Assembly (NCBI RefSeq): GCF_014203355.1
Contig: NZ_JACHIR010000001.1
Location: forward strand, 1,614,038-1,678,037
DNA from: Kutzneria kofuensis
Lineage (GTDB): Bacteria; Actinomycetota; Actinomycetes; Mycobacteriales; Pseudonocardiaceae
Reading direction: 5' to 3'
DNA length: 64,000 bases
Part shown: positions 8,945 through 17,269 of the stretch, in pieces
Layout of the letters: each line of letters begins with the position of its first letter
Numbering within the stretch: the stretch's first letter is position 1
Translations under genes and position numbers: made by a program
The notes under the pieces: model-generated
The model's input: the letters and a program-made list of their open reading frames with translations, nothing else
The model's database searches: none
Told to the model about the DNA's origin: nothing

Positions 8945-9933
8945 GCGACGGAGTTGCGTTCTATCAGCTCGACGGGTAGCACCAGCCGCTTCGGCGGGGA
9001 GCTGGGGTCGGCGATGCGTTCCAGCAGCAGCCGCGCCGCCTCGTAGCCGATGTCGTAGTGCGGGATCCGGACCGTCGTCAGCGCCGGCCGCTGCTTGTCG
9101 ACGAACGGCATGTCGTTGAACCCGGTCACCGAGACATCCTCGGGACAGCGCAGCCCCAGCTCGGCCAGCGCCCCGTAACAGCCCAGGGCGATCATGTCGT
9201 TGCCGGCGACGATCGCCGTCACGGACACGCCGCCGGCCAGCAGCCGCCGGGTGGCGTCGTAGCCGGCCTGCTCGCTGAAGGCGTCGCAGAACTCGACGCC
9301 GGACGGGGTCAGCCCGTGCGCGGACAGCCCGTCGAGGAACGCCCGGTACCGCTCCACGCCGGTGGAGGTGTCCTGCGGCCCGGCCAGGTGCCCGATCCGG
9401 CTGTGCCCCCGCTCCACCAGCAGGTTCACCAGCGCGCGCACGCCGGCCCCGCTGTCCGCGACGACGGAGGCGACGTCCCCGGCGTCGGTGCGCCGGTTGA
9501 CCAGCACCACCGACACGTCCGGCCCCAGCGGCACGCCGTCCCGCTTGCTGGTGGCGAGGATGAACCCGGCCAGCTGCTGCCCGCGCATGGTGGCCAGCAG
9601 GTCCCGCTCCCGCTCGGCGTCGCCGTCGGTGTTGCCGAGCAGCGCCAGGTAGCCGGCCTCCCGCAGGGCGTCCTCGACGCCGCGCACGATCGGCGGGAAC
9701 ACCGGGTTGCGCAGGTCGGGGATGACCACCCCGACCACCGAGGACGTCCGGGTGCGCAGGCTGCGCGCGGCCGAGTTGGGCGAGTAGCCCAGGGCCCGCG
9801 CCGCCTCCACGATCCGGGCCGCCGTCCGCGGGCTCACCTTGTCCCTGGTCTGCGGGTTCAGCGCACGGCTCGCGGTCGCCGCGTGCACGCGGGCCAGTTC
9901 GGCGACGTCCTTGATGGTCGCGGGCTTGTCCAT
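8896..9933 (-). CDS. LacI-family transcriptional regulator
   Basis: A 345-residue LacI/GalR regulator. The headpiece is at residues 5-60 (TIKDVAELARVHAATASRAL, hinge helix SPNSAARSLRT); the effector domain starts at VVGVVIPDLRNPVF and resembles periplasmic sugar-binding folds. The last 15 or so residues (after RNSVAR) are translated from the inverted-repeat element at the convergent junction, so the natural C-terminus has been replaced or extended by the repeat. It follows the dehydrogenase gene by 39 bases on the same strand. A perfect LacI-type operator lies far away at 46315; a link is only possible. Confidence 0.9.
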   Translation of the reverse strand: MDKPATIKDVAELARVHAATASRALNPQTRDKVSPRTAARIVEAARALGYSPNSAARSLRTRTSSVVGVVIPDLRNPVFPPIVRGVEDALREAGYLALLGNTDGDAERERDLLATMRGQQLAGFILATSKRDGVPLGPDVSVVLVNRRTDAGDVASVVADSGAGVRALVNLLVERGHSRIGHLAGPQDTSTGVERYRAFLDGLSAHGLTPSGVEFCDAFSEQAGYDATRRLLAGGVSVTAIVAGNDMIALGCYGALAELGLRCPEDVSVTGFNDMPFVDKQRPALTTVRIPHYDIGYEAARLLLERIADPSSPPKRLVLPVELIERNSVARVALSDPPNARTGQN

Positions 9934-9972
9934 CGTGCCAGCATATTGACTGTCCGTGGTGGCGAGGCGAAC

Positions 9973-10896
9973 TCACTCGTCCGGAGTCAACCCATCATCG
10001 ACCGACACACCCTCGGGCTCCAGCTCCAGCCCGGCCCGACGGGCCTGCTCCAGCACGAGAGCGGCGAAGTCCTCCTCGGTATGCCCAGCTCCGACGGCCG
10101 ACGCCACCAGCTGGGCGACCGCCGAGGCGACCGGCATCGGCGCCTCCAGACTGCGCGCGGCGGCCAGCCCGAGGTCGAAGTCCTTGCGCAGCAAGGGCAT
10201 CGTGAAGGTCGGGGTGAAGTCCAGGTTGACCAGCGCGGGAGACTTGTACCGGGTGAACACCGAGCCCAGCACCGAGTCGTTGAGGAACTCCAGGAACGCC
10301 GCCCTGCTGACGCCGCCCTTCTCGGCCAGCACGGTGATCTCCGACAGCGACTGGATCACCACCCCGAGGAACACATTGTGAGCGATCTTCACCAGCCGGG
10401 CGACCTCGTCCTCGCCGACGTAGGTCACGCCCCGGCCGAGCACCCGCAGCACCGGCTCGACCTCGTCGAACACCGGGCGCGGCCCCGACACGGCCAGTGT
10501 CAGCCGGCCGGCGGCGACGACCTTCGGGTTGCCGCTGACCGGCGCGGCGAGCAGCTCGGAGCCGCGCTTGCGGGCGGCCATCCGCACCGCGGCCGACGCC
10601 TCCTCCGACACCGTGGAGGAGTCGATCACCACCCGCGGCGCGGTCTCGGGATCGGTGAGCAGGCCGTGCTCGCCGGAGGTCACCTGCTCCAGGTCGGCGG
10701 ACGCCGCCACCATGGTGAACACGATGTCCCGGCCGGCGAGGTCGACCGGCCGGTCGACGACGGTGGCGCCGAGCCCCTCGGCCTTGGCGCGCGTCCGGTT
10801 GTACACGGCGACGTCGTACCCCGCGGCGCACAGCCTTCTGACCAGAGCGGCGCCCATCCGCCCCGCGCCGATCCAGCCGATGCTCGGTGAAGCCAT
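9973..10896 (-). CDS. NAD(P)-dependent beta-hydroxyacid dehydrogenase
   Basis: A 307-residue member of the 3-hydroxyisobutyrate dehydrogenase / imine reductase family. The Rossmann motif is SIGWIGAGRMGAALVRRL near the N-terminus, followed by VYNRT. The substrate-binding segment AAPVSGNPKVVAAG and the catalytic lysine region VKIAHNVFLG are present at the expected distances. The ATG at 10896 has GAGGAG 5 bases upstream. The exact substrate (hydroxyisobutyrate, glyoxylate/succinic semialdehyde or an imine) cannot be told apart here. It is divergent from the FAD monooxygenase gene and the LacI gene follows it. Confidence 0.85.
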   Translation of the reverse strand: MASPSIGWIGAGRMGAALVRRLCAAGYDVAVYNRTRAKAEGLGATVVDRPVDLAGRDIVFTMVAASADLEQVTSGEHGLLTDPETAPRVVIDSSTVSEEASAAVRMAARKRGSELLAAPVSGNPKVVAAGRLTLAVSGPRPVFDEVEPVLRVLGRGVTYVGEDEVARLVKIAHNVFLGVVIQSLSEITVLAEKGGVSRAAFLEFLNDSVLGSVFTRYKSPALVNLDFTPTFTMPLLRKDFDLGLAAARSLEAPMPVASAVAQLVASAVGAGHTEEDFAALVLEQARRAGLELEPEGVSVDDGLTPDE

Positions 10897-10984
10897 GACA
10901 CTCCTCGACGCCGTGTCTGCAATCGTTCGCAGCCACGATGCCCGGGGAGTCACGGGCCGTCAACCATTCCACCGCCACCGACTG

Positions 10985-10997
10985 TTGCACTGTGCAA
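10985..10997. promoter_or_regulatory. TTGCAC-T-GTGCAA operator, probably MarR
   Basis: A perfect 13-base palindrome with 6-base arms, 35 bases before the FAD monooxygenase start and inside the divergent promoter. MarR dimers bind short dyads of this kind, and a MarR gene is second in the operon it precedes, so autoregulated control of the monooxygenase is likely. Confidence 0.6.
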
Positions 10998-11031
10998 GAC
11001 TCGGGGCTCGACAAAACGGACGGGAGAGGCG

Positions 11032-12126
11032 ATGCGGGTGCTCGTGTGCGGCGCCGGGGTCGCCGGGCTGACCACGGCGTGGTGGCTCGGCCGGCGCGGC
11101 TGGGACGTGCTGCTCATCGAGCGCGACGAGCACCCCCGCGACGCCGGGCACCTGCTGGACGTCGGCGGCCCCGGCTACGACGTGCTCGACCGGATGGGCC
11201 TGCTGCCGACGCTGAACGCGAACCGCCGGCACATTCCCGCCATCGTGTACGTCGACGAGGACGGCGGCACGCTCGCCACCGTCAGCTACCTGGCCACGGC
11301 CGCCCTGCTGAAGGGCCGGCTGCTCACGGTCATGCGCGGCGACCTCGAGGCGGCGCTGACCGCCGTGCTGCCGCCCCGGGTGCAGCTGCGGCGCGGCGTC
11401 GAGATCACCGCCGTCGAGGACGGCGATGGGCCCGTTCGGGTGACGTTGTCCGACGGCAGCGTGCAGGAGGTGGACCTGCTGATCGGCGCGGACGGCCTGC
11501 ACTCGACCGTGCGGCGGCTGGTGTTCGGACCGGACCGCCTGTACATGCGGCCGCTGGGCCAGCACTGCGCGACCTTCCTGTTCCACGACGACGAGCTCGC
11601 GGCCTGCCTCGGACCGGACCTGAAGGTGCTCAGCCTGGCCGACCGGCAGGCGGGGTTCAGCCGTACCACCGACGGGCGGGTCGCGGCGTTCCTCGTGCAC
11701 CGGGGCGACCGCTCCCCCGCCGATCCGGTCGCCGAGGTGCGCAGCCGCTGCGCCGGCATGGGGTGGATCGTCGACCGGGCGCTGGCGCAGGCCCCGCCCT
11801 CGCTGCACCACGCCCCGGTGACGCAGGTCGAGCTGGCCAGCTGGCATGTCGGCCGGACCGTGCTGGTCGGCGACGCCGGCGCGGGCGTGTCGGCGCTGGC
11901 CGGCCACGGGGCGTCGCTGGCGGTGTTCGGCGCCTTCCGGCTGGCCGACTCGCTGCTGCGGTCGATGGATCCGAGCAGCGGCATGGCCTCGTACCAGCAA
12001 GGTCTGATGCCGGCGGTGCAGCAGGTGCAGCGGGCCGGCCGGCGGGCGGCCGGCTGGGTGGCGCCGACGACACGCTGGCAGATCGCCATCCGGGACGCGG
12101 TGCCCGCACTGTCCGGCGGGGGCTGA
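11032..12126 (+). CDS. FAD-dependent monooxygenase (group A)
   Basis: A 364-residue flavoprotein hydroxylase of the PHBH/UbiH type. It has the dinucleotide-binding motif VCGAGVAGLTTAWWL at the start, the DG motif near GADGLHSTVRRL (residues 155-165) and the second FAD motif VLVGDAGAGVSALAGHG near residue 285. These enzymes insert oxygen into aromatic substrates or oxidise drugs and polyketides, using NAD(P)H. It lacks a C-terminal thioredoxin-like domain. A MarR gene follows after 14 bases and an operator-like palindrome precedes it, which fits an inducible detoxification pair. The start is supported by a GGGAGAGG-like ribosome binding site. Confidence 0.85.
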   Translation: MRVLVCGAGVAGLTTAWWLGRRGWDVLLIERDEHPRDAGHLLDVGGPGYDVLDRMGLLPTLNANRRHIPAIVYVDEDGGTLATVSYLATAALLKGRLLTVMRGDLEAALTAVLPPRVQLRRGVEITAVEDGDGPVRVTLSDGSVQEVDLLIGADGLHSTVRRLVFGPDRLYMRPLGQHCATFLFHDDELAACLGPDLKVLSLADRQAGFSRTTDGRVAAFLVHRGDRSPADPVAEVRSRCAGMGWIVDRALAQAPPSLHHAPVTQVELASWHVGRTVLVGDAGAGVSALAGHGASLAVFGAFRLADSLLRSMDPSSGMASYQQGLMPAVQQVQRAGRRAAGWVAPTTRWQIAIRDAVPALSGGG

Positions 12127-12140
12127 GGCACACTGGTGTC

Positions 12141-12635
12141 ATGCCGCGCACACCGGGCGAAGTCGCCGAGTCAACCGACGTGGACGCCGTCACCGACGCC
12201 GTGTTGTCGGCGTCGAGGCTGCTGGTCGCCGTGTCCGCGCGGTCCATCGCCGCCGTGGACGAGGCGATCACGCTGGCCCAGTTCCGGCTGCTGGTGATCC
12301 TGAACGCGGTCGGCGCCACCAAGCACGCGGCGCTGGCCGACCAGCTGGGCGTGAACCCGTCGACCGCGAGCCGGATGGTCGACCGGCTCGTCGCCGCCGG
12401 CATGGTGGTGCGGGAGACCAACCCGGCGTCCCGGCGGGAGATCGTCATCGAGCTGACCGCCGAGGGCCGGCGGGTGGTCCGGCAGGTGACGGCCCGCCGC
12501 CGCAAGGAGATCGCCAAGATCGTCGCCCGGATGCCGGAGTCGGCCCGGGTCGGCCTGGTCGACGCCCTCCTCGCCTTCACCGACGCCGGCGGCGAGTCCG
12601 CGATCACCGTCGCCCCCGACTCCGCCTGGTCCTGA
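12141..12635 (+). CDS. MarR-family transcriptional regulator
   Basis: A 164-residue winged-helix regulator. The recognition region is ALADQLGVNPSTASRMVDRLVAAGMVVRETN, with the wing ASRREIVIELTAEG. MarR proteins are dimeric repressors released by phenolic ligands or oxidation. It lies directly after the FAD monooxygenase gene, probably as one operon, and the palindrome at 10985 is a plausible target. It converges on the flavodoxin-like gene, with a half copy of the inverted-repeat element and a second hairpin between. Confidence 0.88.
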   Translation: MPRTPGEVAESTDVDAVTDAVLSASRLLVAVSARSIAAVDEAITLAQFRLLVILNAVGATKHAALADQLGVNPSTASRMVDRLVAAGMVVRETNPASRREIVIELTAEGRRVVRQVTARRRKEIAKIVARMPESARVGLVDALLAFTDAGGESAITVAPDSAWS

Positions 12636-12643
12636 CCACCCCC

Positions 12644-12680
12644 GCGAGTCCCGCTCTCCGACACACCGAGTTGCGGATTC
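12644..12680. repeat. Half copy of the convergent-junction element, copy C
   Basis: GCGAGTCCCGCTCT (12644-12657), then CACACCGA and GATTCC, match the left half of the elements at 8837 and 44463. The matching right half is absent; an unrelated hairpin (12695-12748) takes its place. It lies in the third convergent junction. Confidence 0.6.
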
Positions 12681-12694
12681 CAGCACCCCACCGT

Positions 12695-12748
12695 TGCCAC
12701 ATGCGCTTCCCATTGCGCACAGATGCCACACAGCAAGCGCATGTGGCA
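12695..12748. terminator. Hairpin at MarR/flavodoxin convergent junction
   Basis: TGCCACATGCGCTT (12695-12708) and AAGCGCATGTGGCA (12735-12748) are perfect 14-base arms around a 26-base loop, just before the two genes' stops meet. It probably ends transcription on both strands. Confidence 0.65.
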
Positions 12749-12758
12749 CGACGGGGGG

Positions 12759-13460
12759 CTACCGGTACTCCGGGTTCTGGAAGTCGAAGCGGCAGCCGGC
12801 GTCCCACTCCGAGCGCTGGTTGCCGTGCGCGGGGATGCCCCCGGCGTCGGAGAGCATCCGGGCCAGGTGCATCAGGTTCCACGTCATGAACGTGGTGTTC
12901 CGGTTGGTGAAGTCGTTCTCCGGCCCGCCCGAGCCCGGGTCCAGATAGGACGGTCCGGGCCCCGCCTCGCCGATCCAGCCGGCGTCGGCCTGCGGCGGCA
13001 CGGTGTAGCCGAGGTGCTGCAGGCTGTAGAGCACGTTCATCGCGCAGTGCTTGACGCCGTCCTCGTTGCCGGTGATCAGGCAGCCGCCGACCCGCCCGTA
13101 GTACGCGTACTGGCCGGCGTCGTTGAGCAGGTGGGAGCACGCGTACAGCCGCTCGATAACCTTCTTCATCTCGGAACTGTTGTCCCCGAGCCAGATCGGC
13201 CCGCAGAGCACCAGGATGTCGGCGGCCAGCACCTTCTCGTAGATCGCCGGCCACGCGTCGGTGGCCCAGCCGTGCTCGGTCATGTCGGGCCACACCCCGA
13301 CGGCGATGTCGTGATCGATGGCGCGCAGCACCTCGACGGTCACGCCGTTGCGGGCCATGATGCCGCTGCTGATGTCGATCAGCCCGTCGGTGTTGCTGAT
13401 CTCCGGGGACCGCTTGAGCGTGCAGTTGACGAACAGCGCGCGCAGGTCGTCGAAGGCCAT
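12759..13460 (-). CDS. Flavodoxin-like NAD(P)H-dependent oxidoreductase
   Basis: A 233-residue protein of the NADPH-dependent FMN reductase / flavodoxin-fold family. It starts with the strand LRALFVNCTLKRSPEISNTD (FMN phosphate loop), continues with ADILVLCGPIWLGDNSSEMKKVIER, which contacts the flavin, and has GRVGGCLITGNEDG. This subgroup is larger than the usual 180-190 residues because of a C-terminal WNLMHLARML region. The ATG has GGAAGGAG upstream, a strong ribosome binding site. The electron acceptor is unknown. It stands alone on its strand, with an ABC exporter operon upstream. Confidence 0.85.
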   Translation of the reverse strand: MAFDDLRALFVNCTLKRSPEISNTDGLIDISSGIMARNGVTVEVLRAIDHDIAVGVWPDMTEHGWATDAWPAIYEKVLAADILVLCGPIWLGDNSSEMKKVIERLYACSHLLNDAGQYAYYGRVGGCLITGNEDGVKHCAMNVLYSLQHLGYTVPPQADAGWIGEAGPGPSYLDPGSGGPENDFTNRNTTFMTWNLMHLARMLSDAGGIPAHGNQRSEWDAGCRFDFQNPEYR

Positions 13461-13539
13461 GGTCGGGGGCTCCTTCCGGTCACCGACAGTCCAGCACGGG
13501 AACGGGCCGGCGGTGACGTTCGGTAAGAACCTCCTAATG

Positions 13540-14745
13540 TCAGGGGGCGGCCAGCGCCTGGGTCGGCGTCAGCCGTGCGGCCCGGACCGACGGGTAGATG
13601 CCTGCGAGCACGCCGATCAGCACCGCCCCGGCCAGTCCGCCGCCCAGCGCCGCGAAGGGGATGATCACCGGCCAGCCCTGGTATCCGGTGTACGCCAGGG
13701 TCGCCACCACGCCGATCACCGTGCCGGCGAGGCCGCCGAGGCCGGACAGCACCGCCGCCTCGGTGAGGAACTGCCCGCGGATCTGGCCCTTCGTCGCGCC
13801 GAGGGCCCGGCGCAGGCCGATCTCCCGCCGCCGCTCCAACACGGAGATCACCATCGTGTTGGCCACGCCGACGCCGCCGACCAACAGCGCGACGCCGGCC
13901 AGCCCGAGGAACAGGCCGGAGAAGGTGGTCTTGGTGTCCTGCTTGGCGGCCAGGGCGTCCGACGGCCGTGACACCTGGACCAAACCCGGCGCCTGCGGGT
14001 AGAGGGTCGGCCCGAGCACCGCCCGCACGTCCTGGATGGCGTCCTCGTCGGCCTTCACGTACACCACGGTCGGATGCCCGCCGAAGCCCAGAACCTGTTT
14101 CGCCGCACCCCATCCGACCAGCACGGACCGTTCGAGGTCGGGGTTCAGCGGCATCGGGTCCAGGATGCCGATCACGGTGAACCACTGCTTGCCGATGAAC
14201 ACCTGCGGCGGCTGCTGGTTCGGCGGCAGCTCGGTGAAGCCGAGTCGGGACGCCGCAACGGAGCCGAGCACCACGGTCGGGAAGTTGGCGGTGGCGTCGT
14301 CGAGGAACTTGCCGGCGTGCAGGGATCCGTTGACGGCTGTCAGCAGGTTCGTGCTGCTGGCCAACACCGTCAGCCCGGAGTCGGCGTTCGGGTCGATCCT
14401 GTCGTTGCGGTGCACGGGTTTGTGCGCGTTGGCGACCTGCGCGGCGGCGGTCACCGGCCCGATCCGCTTGACCATGCCCATCGAGTCCTCGGGCAGCAGC
14501 ACGGGATCGCCCTGCGTCTGCTGCGGTTCGGCTCTGAGCAGGTTGGTGCCCAAGGCGGTCAACTGGTCGAGCAGCGCCTGCTGACTCGACGCCGGGATGC
14601 TGGTGACGATCACCATCGTGGCGATGCCGATGGAGATTCCCAGCGCCGACAGGACGGTTCGCATCTTGCGGCTGCCGACGCCGAGCAGCCCGAGCCGCAG
14701 CACGTCGCCGAAGGAGAGGTGAACGGGCTGGGTGTCGAGAGTCAT
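13540..14745 (-). CDS. MacB-like ABC transporter permease
   Basis: A 401-residue permease with four membrane segments: one at residues 20-45 (SRKMRTVLSALGISIGIATM) and three in the C-terminal FtsX domain (GLFLGLAGVALLVGGVGVAN onward). Between them is a large extracytoplasmic MacB-type periplasmic core domain. The coupling motif LERRREIGLRRALGATKGQI is typical of the family. The ATG shares one base with the ATPase stop (TGATG). With the ATPase and the adaptor it makes a tripartite exporter of the MacAB type, for peptides, antibiotics or lipids; the cargo is unknown. Confidence 0.9.
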   Translation of the reverse strand: MTLDTQPVHLSFGDVLRLGLLGVGSRKMRTVLSALGISIGIATMVIVTSIPASSQQALLDQLTALGTNLLRAEPQQTQGDPVLLPEDSMGMVKRIGPVTAAAQVANAHKPVHRNDRIDPNADSGLTVLASSTNLLTAVNGSLHAGKFLDDATANFPTVVLGSVAASRLGFTELPPNQQPPQVFIGKQWFTVIGILDPMPLNPDLERSVLVGWGAAKQVLGFGGHPTVVYVKADEDAIQDVRAVLGPTLYPQAPGLVQVSRPSDALAAKQDTKTTFSGLFLGLAGVALLVGGVGVANTMVISVLERRREIGLRRALGATKGQIRGQFLTEAAVLSGLGGLAGTVIGVVATLAYTGYQGWPVIIPFAALGGGLAGAVLIGVLAGIYPSVRAARLTPTQALAAP

Positions 14746-15428
14746 CACACCAAGCTCCCCGCGCGGGTGTCGGCCACCAGCCGGCCGTCGCGCATCTCGA
14801 TCCGGCGCGGCAGGCTCCCCGCGATGTCGCGGTCGTGCGTGATGACGGCGATGGTCGTTCCATCGTCGTTCAAGCGCCGCAACAGTTCCAGCACGGCCTG
14901 CCCGTTGGCGGTGTCCAGGGCGCCGGTCGGCTCGTCGGCCAGCACCAGCGCGGGATCGTTCACCACGGCACGGGCGATCGCCACCCGCTGCCGCTCGCCG
15001 CCGGAAAGTTGTTGCGGCAGATGGTCGACGCGATGCGACAGCCCGACCCGGTCCAACGCCTCCAGCGCCAGCGCCCGCCTTCGCCGCCGAGGCACGCCGG
15101 CGTACAACAGCCCGGTGGCGACATTCTGTGCGGCGGTCAGCCCGTCGGTGAGGTGGAACTGTTGGAACACAAAGCCCAGCCACCGCCCGCGCAGCGCCGA
15201 CAGCCGCCGGTCGGACAGGGTCGTCACGTCCAGCCCGCCGAGCAGGACCGTGCCCTCCGACGGCAGGTCCAGGGTGCCGATGATGTTGAGCATCGTCGAC
15301 TTGCCCGAGCCCGAAGGCCCCACGATGGCCACGAGTTCGCCTGATTCGATCTCCAGCGACACCGCGTCCAGCGCGGTGACGCCGGGATAGTGCTTGCTGA
15401 CGCCGATCAGCTCCAGCACCGGAGTCAC
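14745..15428 (-). CDS. MacB-type ABC transporter ATP-binding protein
   Basis: A 227-residue ATPase. Walker A is [13 protein letters not shown] near residue 40, the signature is [15 protein letters not shown] and Walker B is [13 protein letters not shown], followed by the H-loop AVITHD. It resembles LolD/MacB exporters. It overlaps the upstream adaptor gene by 4 bases and the downstream permease by 1, so the three are made together. The operon runs divergently from a two-component system whose response regulator probably controls it. Confidence 0.93.
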   Translation of the reverse strand: MTPVLELIGVSKHYPGVTALDAVSLEIESGELVAIVGPSGSGKSTMLNIIGTLDLPSEGTVLLGGLDVTTLSDRRLSALRGRWLGFVFQQFHLTDGLTAAQNVATGLLYAGVPRRRRRALALEALDRVGLSHRVDHLPQQLSGGERQRVAIARAVVNDPALVLADEPTGALDTANGQAVLELLRRLNDDGTTIAVITHDRDIAGSLPRRIEMRDGRLVADTRAGSLV

Positions 15429-16498
15429 GACGTGGTCACCACTTTCAGGCCGTCGGCGATGCCGTCGCCGCTGATCTCCACCATGCCGTTGGCGAACATC
15501 CCGGTCTGCACGGCCCGGTACTTGCCGTCCGGCGTCTGCACCGCGTAGCCGCCCTCCCGCAGGGCCACCAGTGCCCCGACCGGAACCGCCAGCACTCCCT
15601 TGTGGACGGACGTCGTCACCTGCACCTGCACCGACGCCGCGTCGAGGTCGGCCAGTGTGGACGGATCGTCCGGCGTCACCGTGACGGTGAGCTTCGGCGG
15701 ACCGGTCGTCTGGTCCTTGCCGCCACCGTCCACAGTGGTGCTGATCGCGGTCACCCTGGCCGACACCGTCTTGGTGTCCGGCCGGATGATCGTCACCGCC
15801 GCGCCGGTCTTGATCTGCCCCACCTCGGTGGCGTCCACCGGCATCGTGACGACCTTCTGCGTCGACGTGAGCGTGAGCAGGTCACCGGCAACGGGATCAC
15901 CCAACTGCGCGGTCACGGAGTTGACCCGCATTGGCCCCGCCAGCACCACGACCTGTCCCACGTCGAGCGTCCCCGTGTCGTCGAGGCCGACGCTCTTCTG
16001 CCACTTCTTCAACGCCTGTGCGATGGTCGGTGTGAAGGCGGCCTGCTGCGGGTCCTTCGGCAGCGTGCCGACGCTGTAGCCGAGGGCCTTGAGGTTCTGC
16101 GCCACCACGGCTACGTCCGCTCCCTTCAGCGTCGGGCCGTCGAGCCTTCGGAACAGTGGCGTGTCACCGAAGAACACCGGCACCGGCTTGTCGTTGACCC
16201 AGTACAACGCCTTGCCCTGCGCCGCGATATCGCCGGACGCCGGGAGCTTGGTCAGCACTCCCGCACCGGCACCCTTCAACGCCTGCGGTAGGCCGTACCC
16301 GAGCGTGCCACCGAACGACTGCCCGTTGGACAGGTCCATGCGCTTCACCGCGACCGTCTGGACCGACGGCGGCGCCGCGGTCGCGTTGGCCTGCTCGCTG
16401 TGCCGGGAGTCGATCACCGCCACGCCCAGCACCGTGCCGATCACCACGACCAGCACGGCAATCCCGATCACCGCCCGCCGGCGGGTGTCCGCTGCCAT
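15425..16498 (-). CDS. Membrane-anchored efflux adaptor with peptidoglycan-binding domain
   Basis: A 357-residue extracytoplasmic adaptor. One membrane segment lies at residues 9-29 ([20 protein letters not shown]). A peptidoglycan-binding domain lies at about 120-175 ([16 protein letters not shown] through [22 protein letters not shown]). Barrel-sandwich and beta-barrel strands of the HlyD/MacA type follow ([33 protein letters not shown]). In actinomycetes such proteins pair with MacB-like permeases. It is the first gene of the exporter operon, starting 78 bases from the divergent response regulator. Confidence 0.85.
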   Translation of the reverse strand: MAADTRRRAVIGIAVLVVVIGTVLGVAVIDSRHSEQANATAAPPSVQTVAVKRMDLSNGQSFGGTLGYGLPQALKGAGAGVLTKLPASGDIAAQGKALYWVNDKPVPVFFGDTPLFRRLDGPTLKGADVAVVAQNLKALGYSVGTLPKDPQQAAFTPTIAQALKKWQKSVGLDDTGTLDVGQVVVLAGPMRVNSVTAQLGDPVAGDLLTLTSTQKVVTMPVDATEVGQIKTGAAVTIIRPDTKTVSARVTAISTTVDGGGKDQTTGPPKLTVTVTPDDPSTLADLDAASVQVQVTTSVHKGVLAVPVGALVALREGGYAVQTPDGKYRAVQTGMFANGMVEISGDGIADGLKVVTTS

Positions 16499-16518
16499 GC
16501 CGACACCATCACCGACGG

Positions 16519-16540
16519 TTGTGAGGAACTTGTCAGGATC
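16519..16540. promoter_or_regulatory. Tandem 11-base direct repeat, OmpR-type site
   Basis: TTGTGAGGAAC and TTGTCAGGATC are contiguous 11-base units with 9 of 11 bases equal, in the middle of the 78-base region between the efflux operon and the response regulator. OmpR-family regulators bind head-to-tail repeats with this period, so control of both directions is likely. Confidence 0.6.
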
Positions 16541-16576
16541 CGGTGGCCCGTGCGTGGCCGACCTATCATCGACGCC

Positions 16577-17269
16577 ATGTGCGCCCACATCGTGCTGGCC
16601 GAGGACGACGAGAAGCAGGCGGAGCTGGTCCGCCGCTATCTCGAGCGTGAGCGGCACACGGTTGTCGTCGTCGGCGACGGGCGCGCCGCCATCGACACGG
16701 TCCGCGCCCGCCGGCCGGACCTGCTCGTGCTGGACGTGATGATGCCCAAAGTGGACGGTCTGGACGTGATCCGGGTGCTGCGGGCCGAATCGGATGTGCT
16801 GGTGCTGATGCTGACCGCGCGGTCGACCGAGGACGACCTGCTGCTGGGGCTGGATCTCGGTGCTGACGACTACATGACCAAGCCGTTCAGCCCACGCGAG
16901 CTCGTCGCCCGCGTGCGGACGCTGCTGCGGCGCGGCCGGCGCGCGGCGGAGCCGGACGAGCTGCTGCGGGTCGGTTCCCTGGTGGTGGATCCGGCGCGTC
17001 ACCTCGTCACCAGCGACGGCAACCGGATCGACTGCACGCCCGGCGAGTTCCGGCTGCTGGAAACCCTTGCCGGGCAACCGGATCGGGTGTTCACCCGGCA
17101 GCAGCTGCTGGCCCGGCTGCACGGCTTCGACCGGTACATCACCGATCGCACGATCGACGTGCACGTGATGAACCTGCGCAAGAAGATCGAGCCCGATCCG
17201 CGCCGCCCGGTCCGACTGGTCACCGTGTACGGCGTCGGCTACAAGCTGACCGCCGAAGAGAGGTCGTAG
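16577..17269 (+). CDS. OmpR-family response regulator
   Basis: A 230-residue two-component regulator. The receiver domain occupies residues 1-118 with acidic pocket EDDEKQ, phosphoacceptor aspartate in LLVLDVMMPKVDG, threonine in LMLTAR and lysine in YMTKPFSPREL. The winged-helix output domain covers 130-227 (TPGEFRLLETLAG; TIDVHVMNLRKKIEPDP; VYGVGYKLT). Its stop codon shares one base with the GTG of the kinase (TAGTG). Divergent placement from the MacAB-like operon and the 11-base direct repeats between them make that operon its probable target. Confidence 0.93.
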   Translation: MCAHIVLAEDDEKQAELVRRYLERERHTVVVVGDGRAAIDTVRARRPDLLVLDVMMPKVDGLDVIRVLRAESDVLVLMLTARSTEDDLLLGLDLGADDYMTKPFSPRELVARVRTLLRRGRRAAEPDELLRVGSLVVDPARHLVTSDGNRIDCTPGEFRLLETLAGQPDRVFTRQQLLARLHGFDRYITDRTIDVHVMNLRKKIEPDPRRPVRLVTVYGVGYKLTAEERS

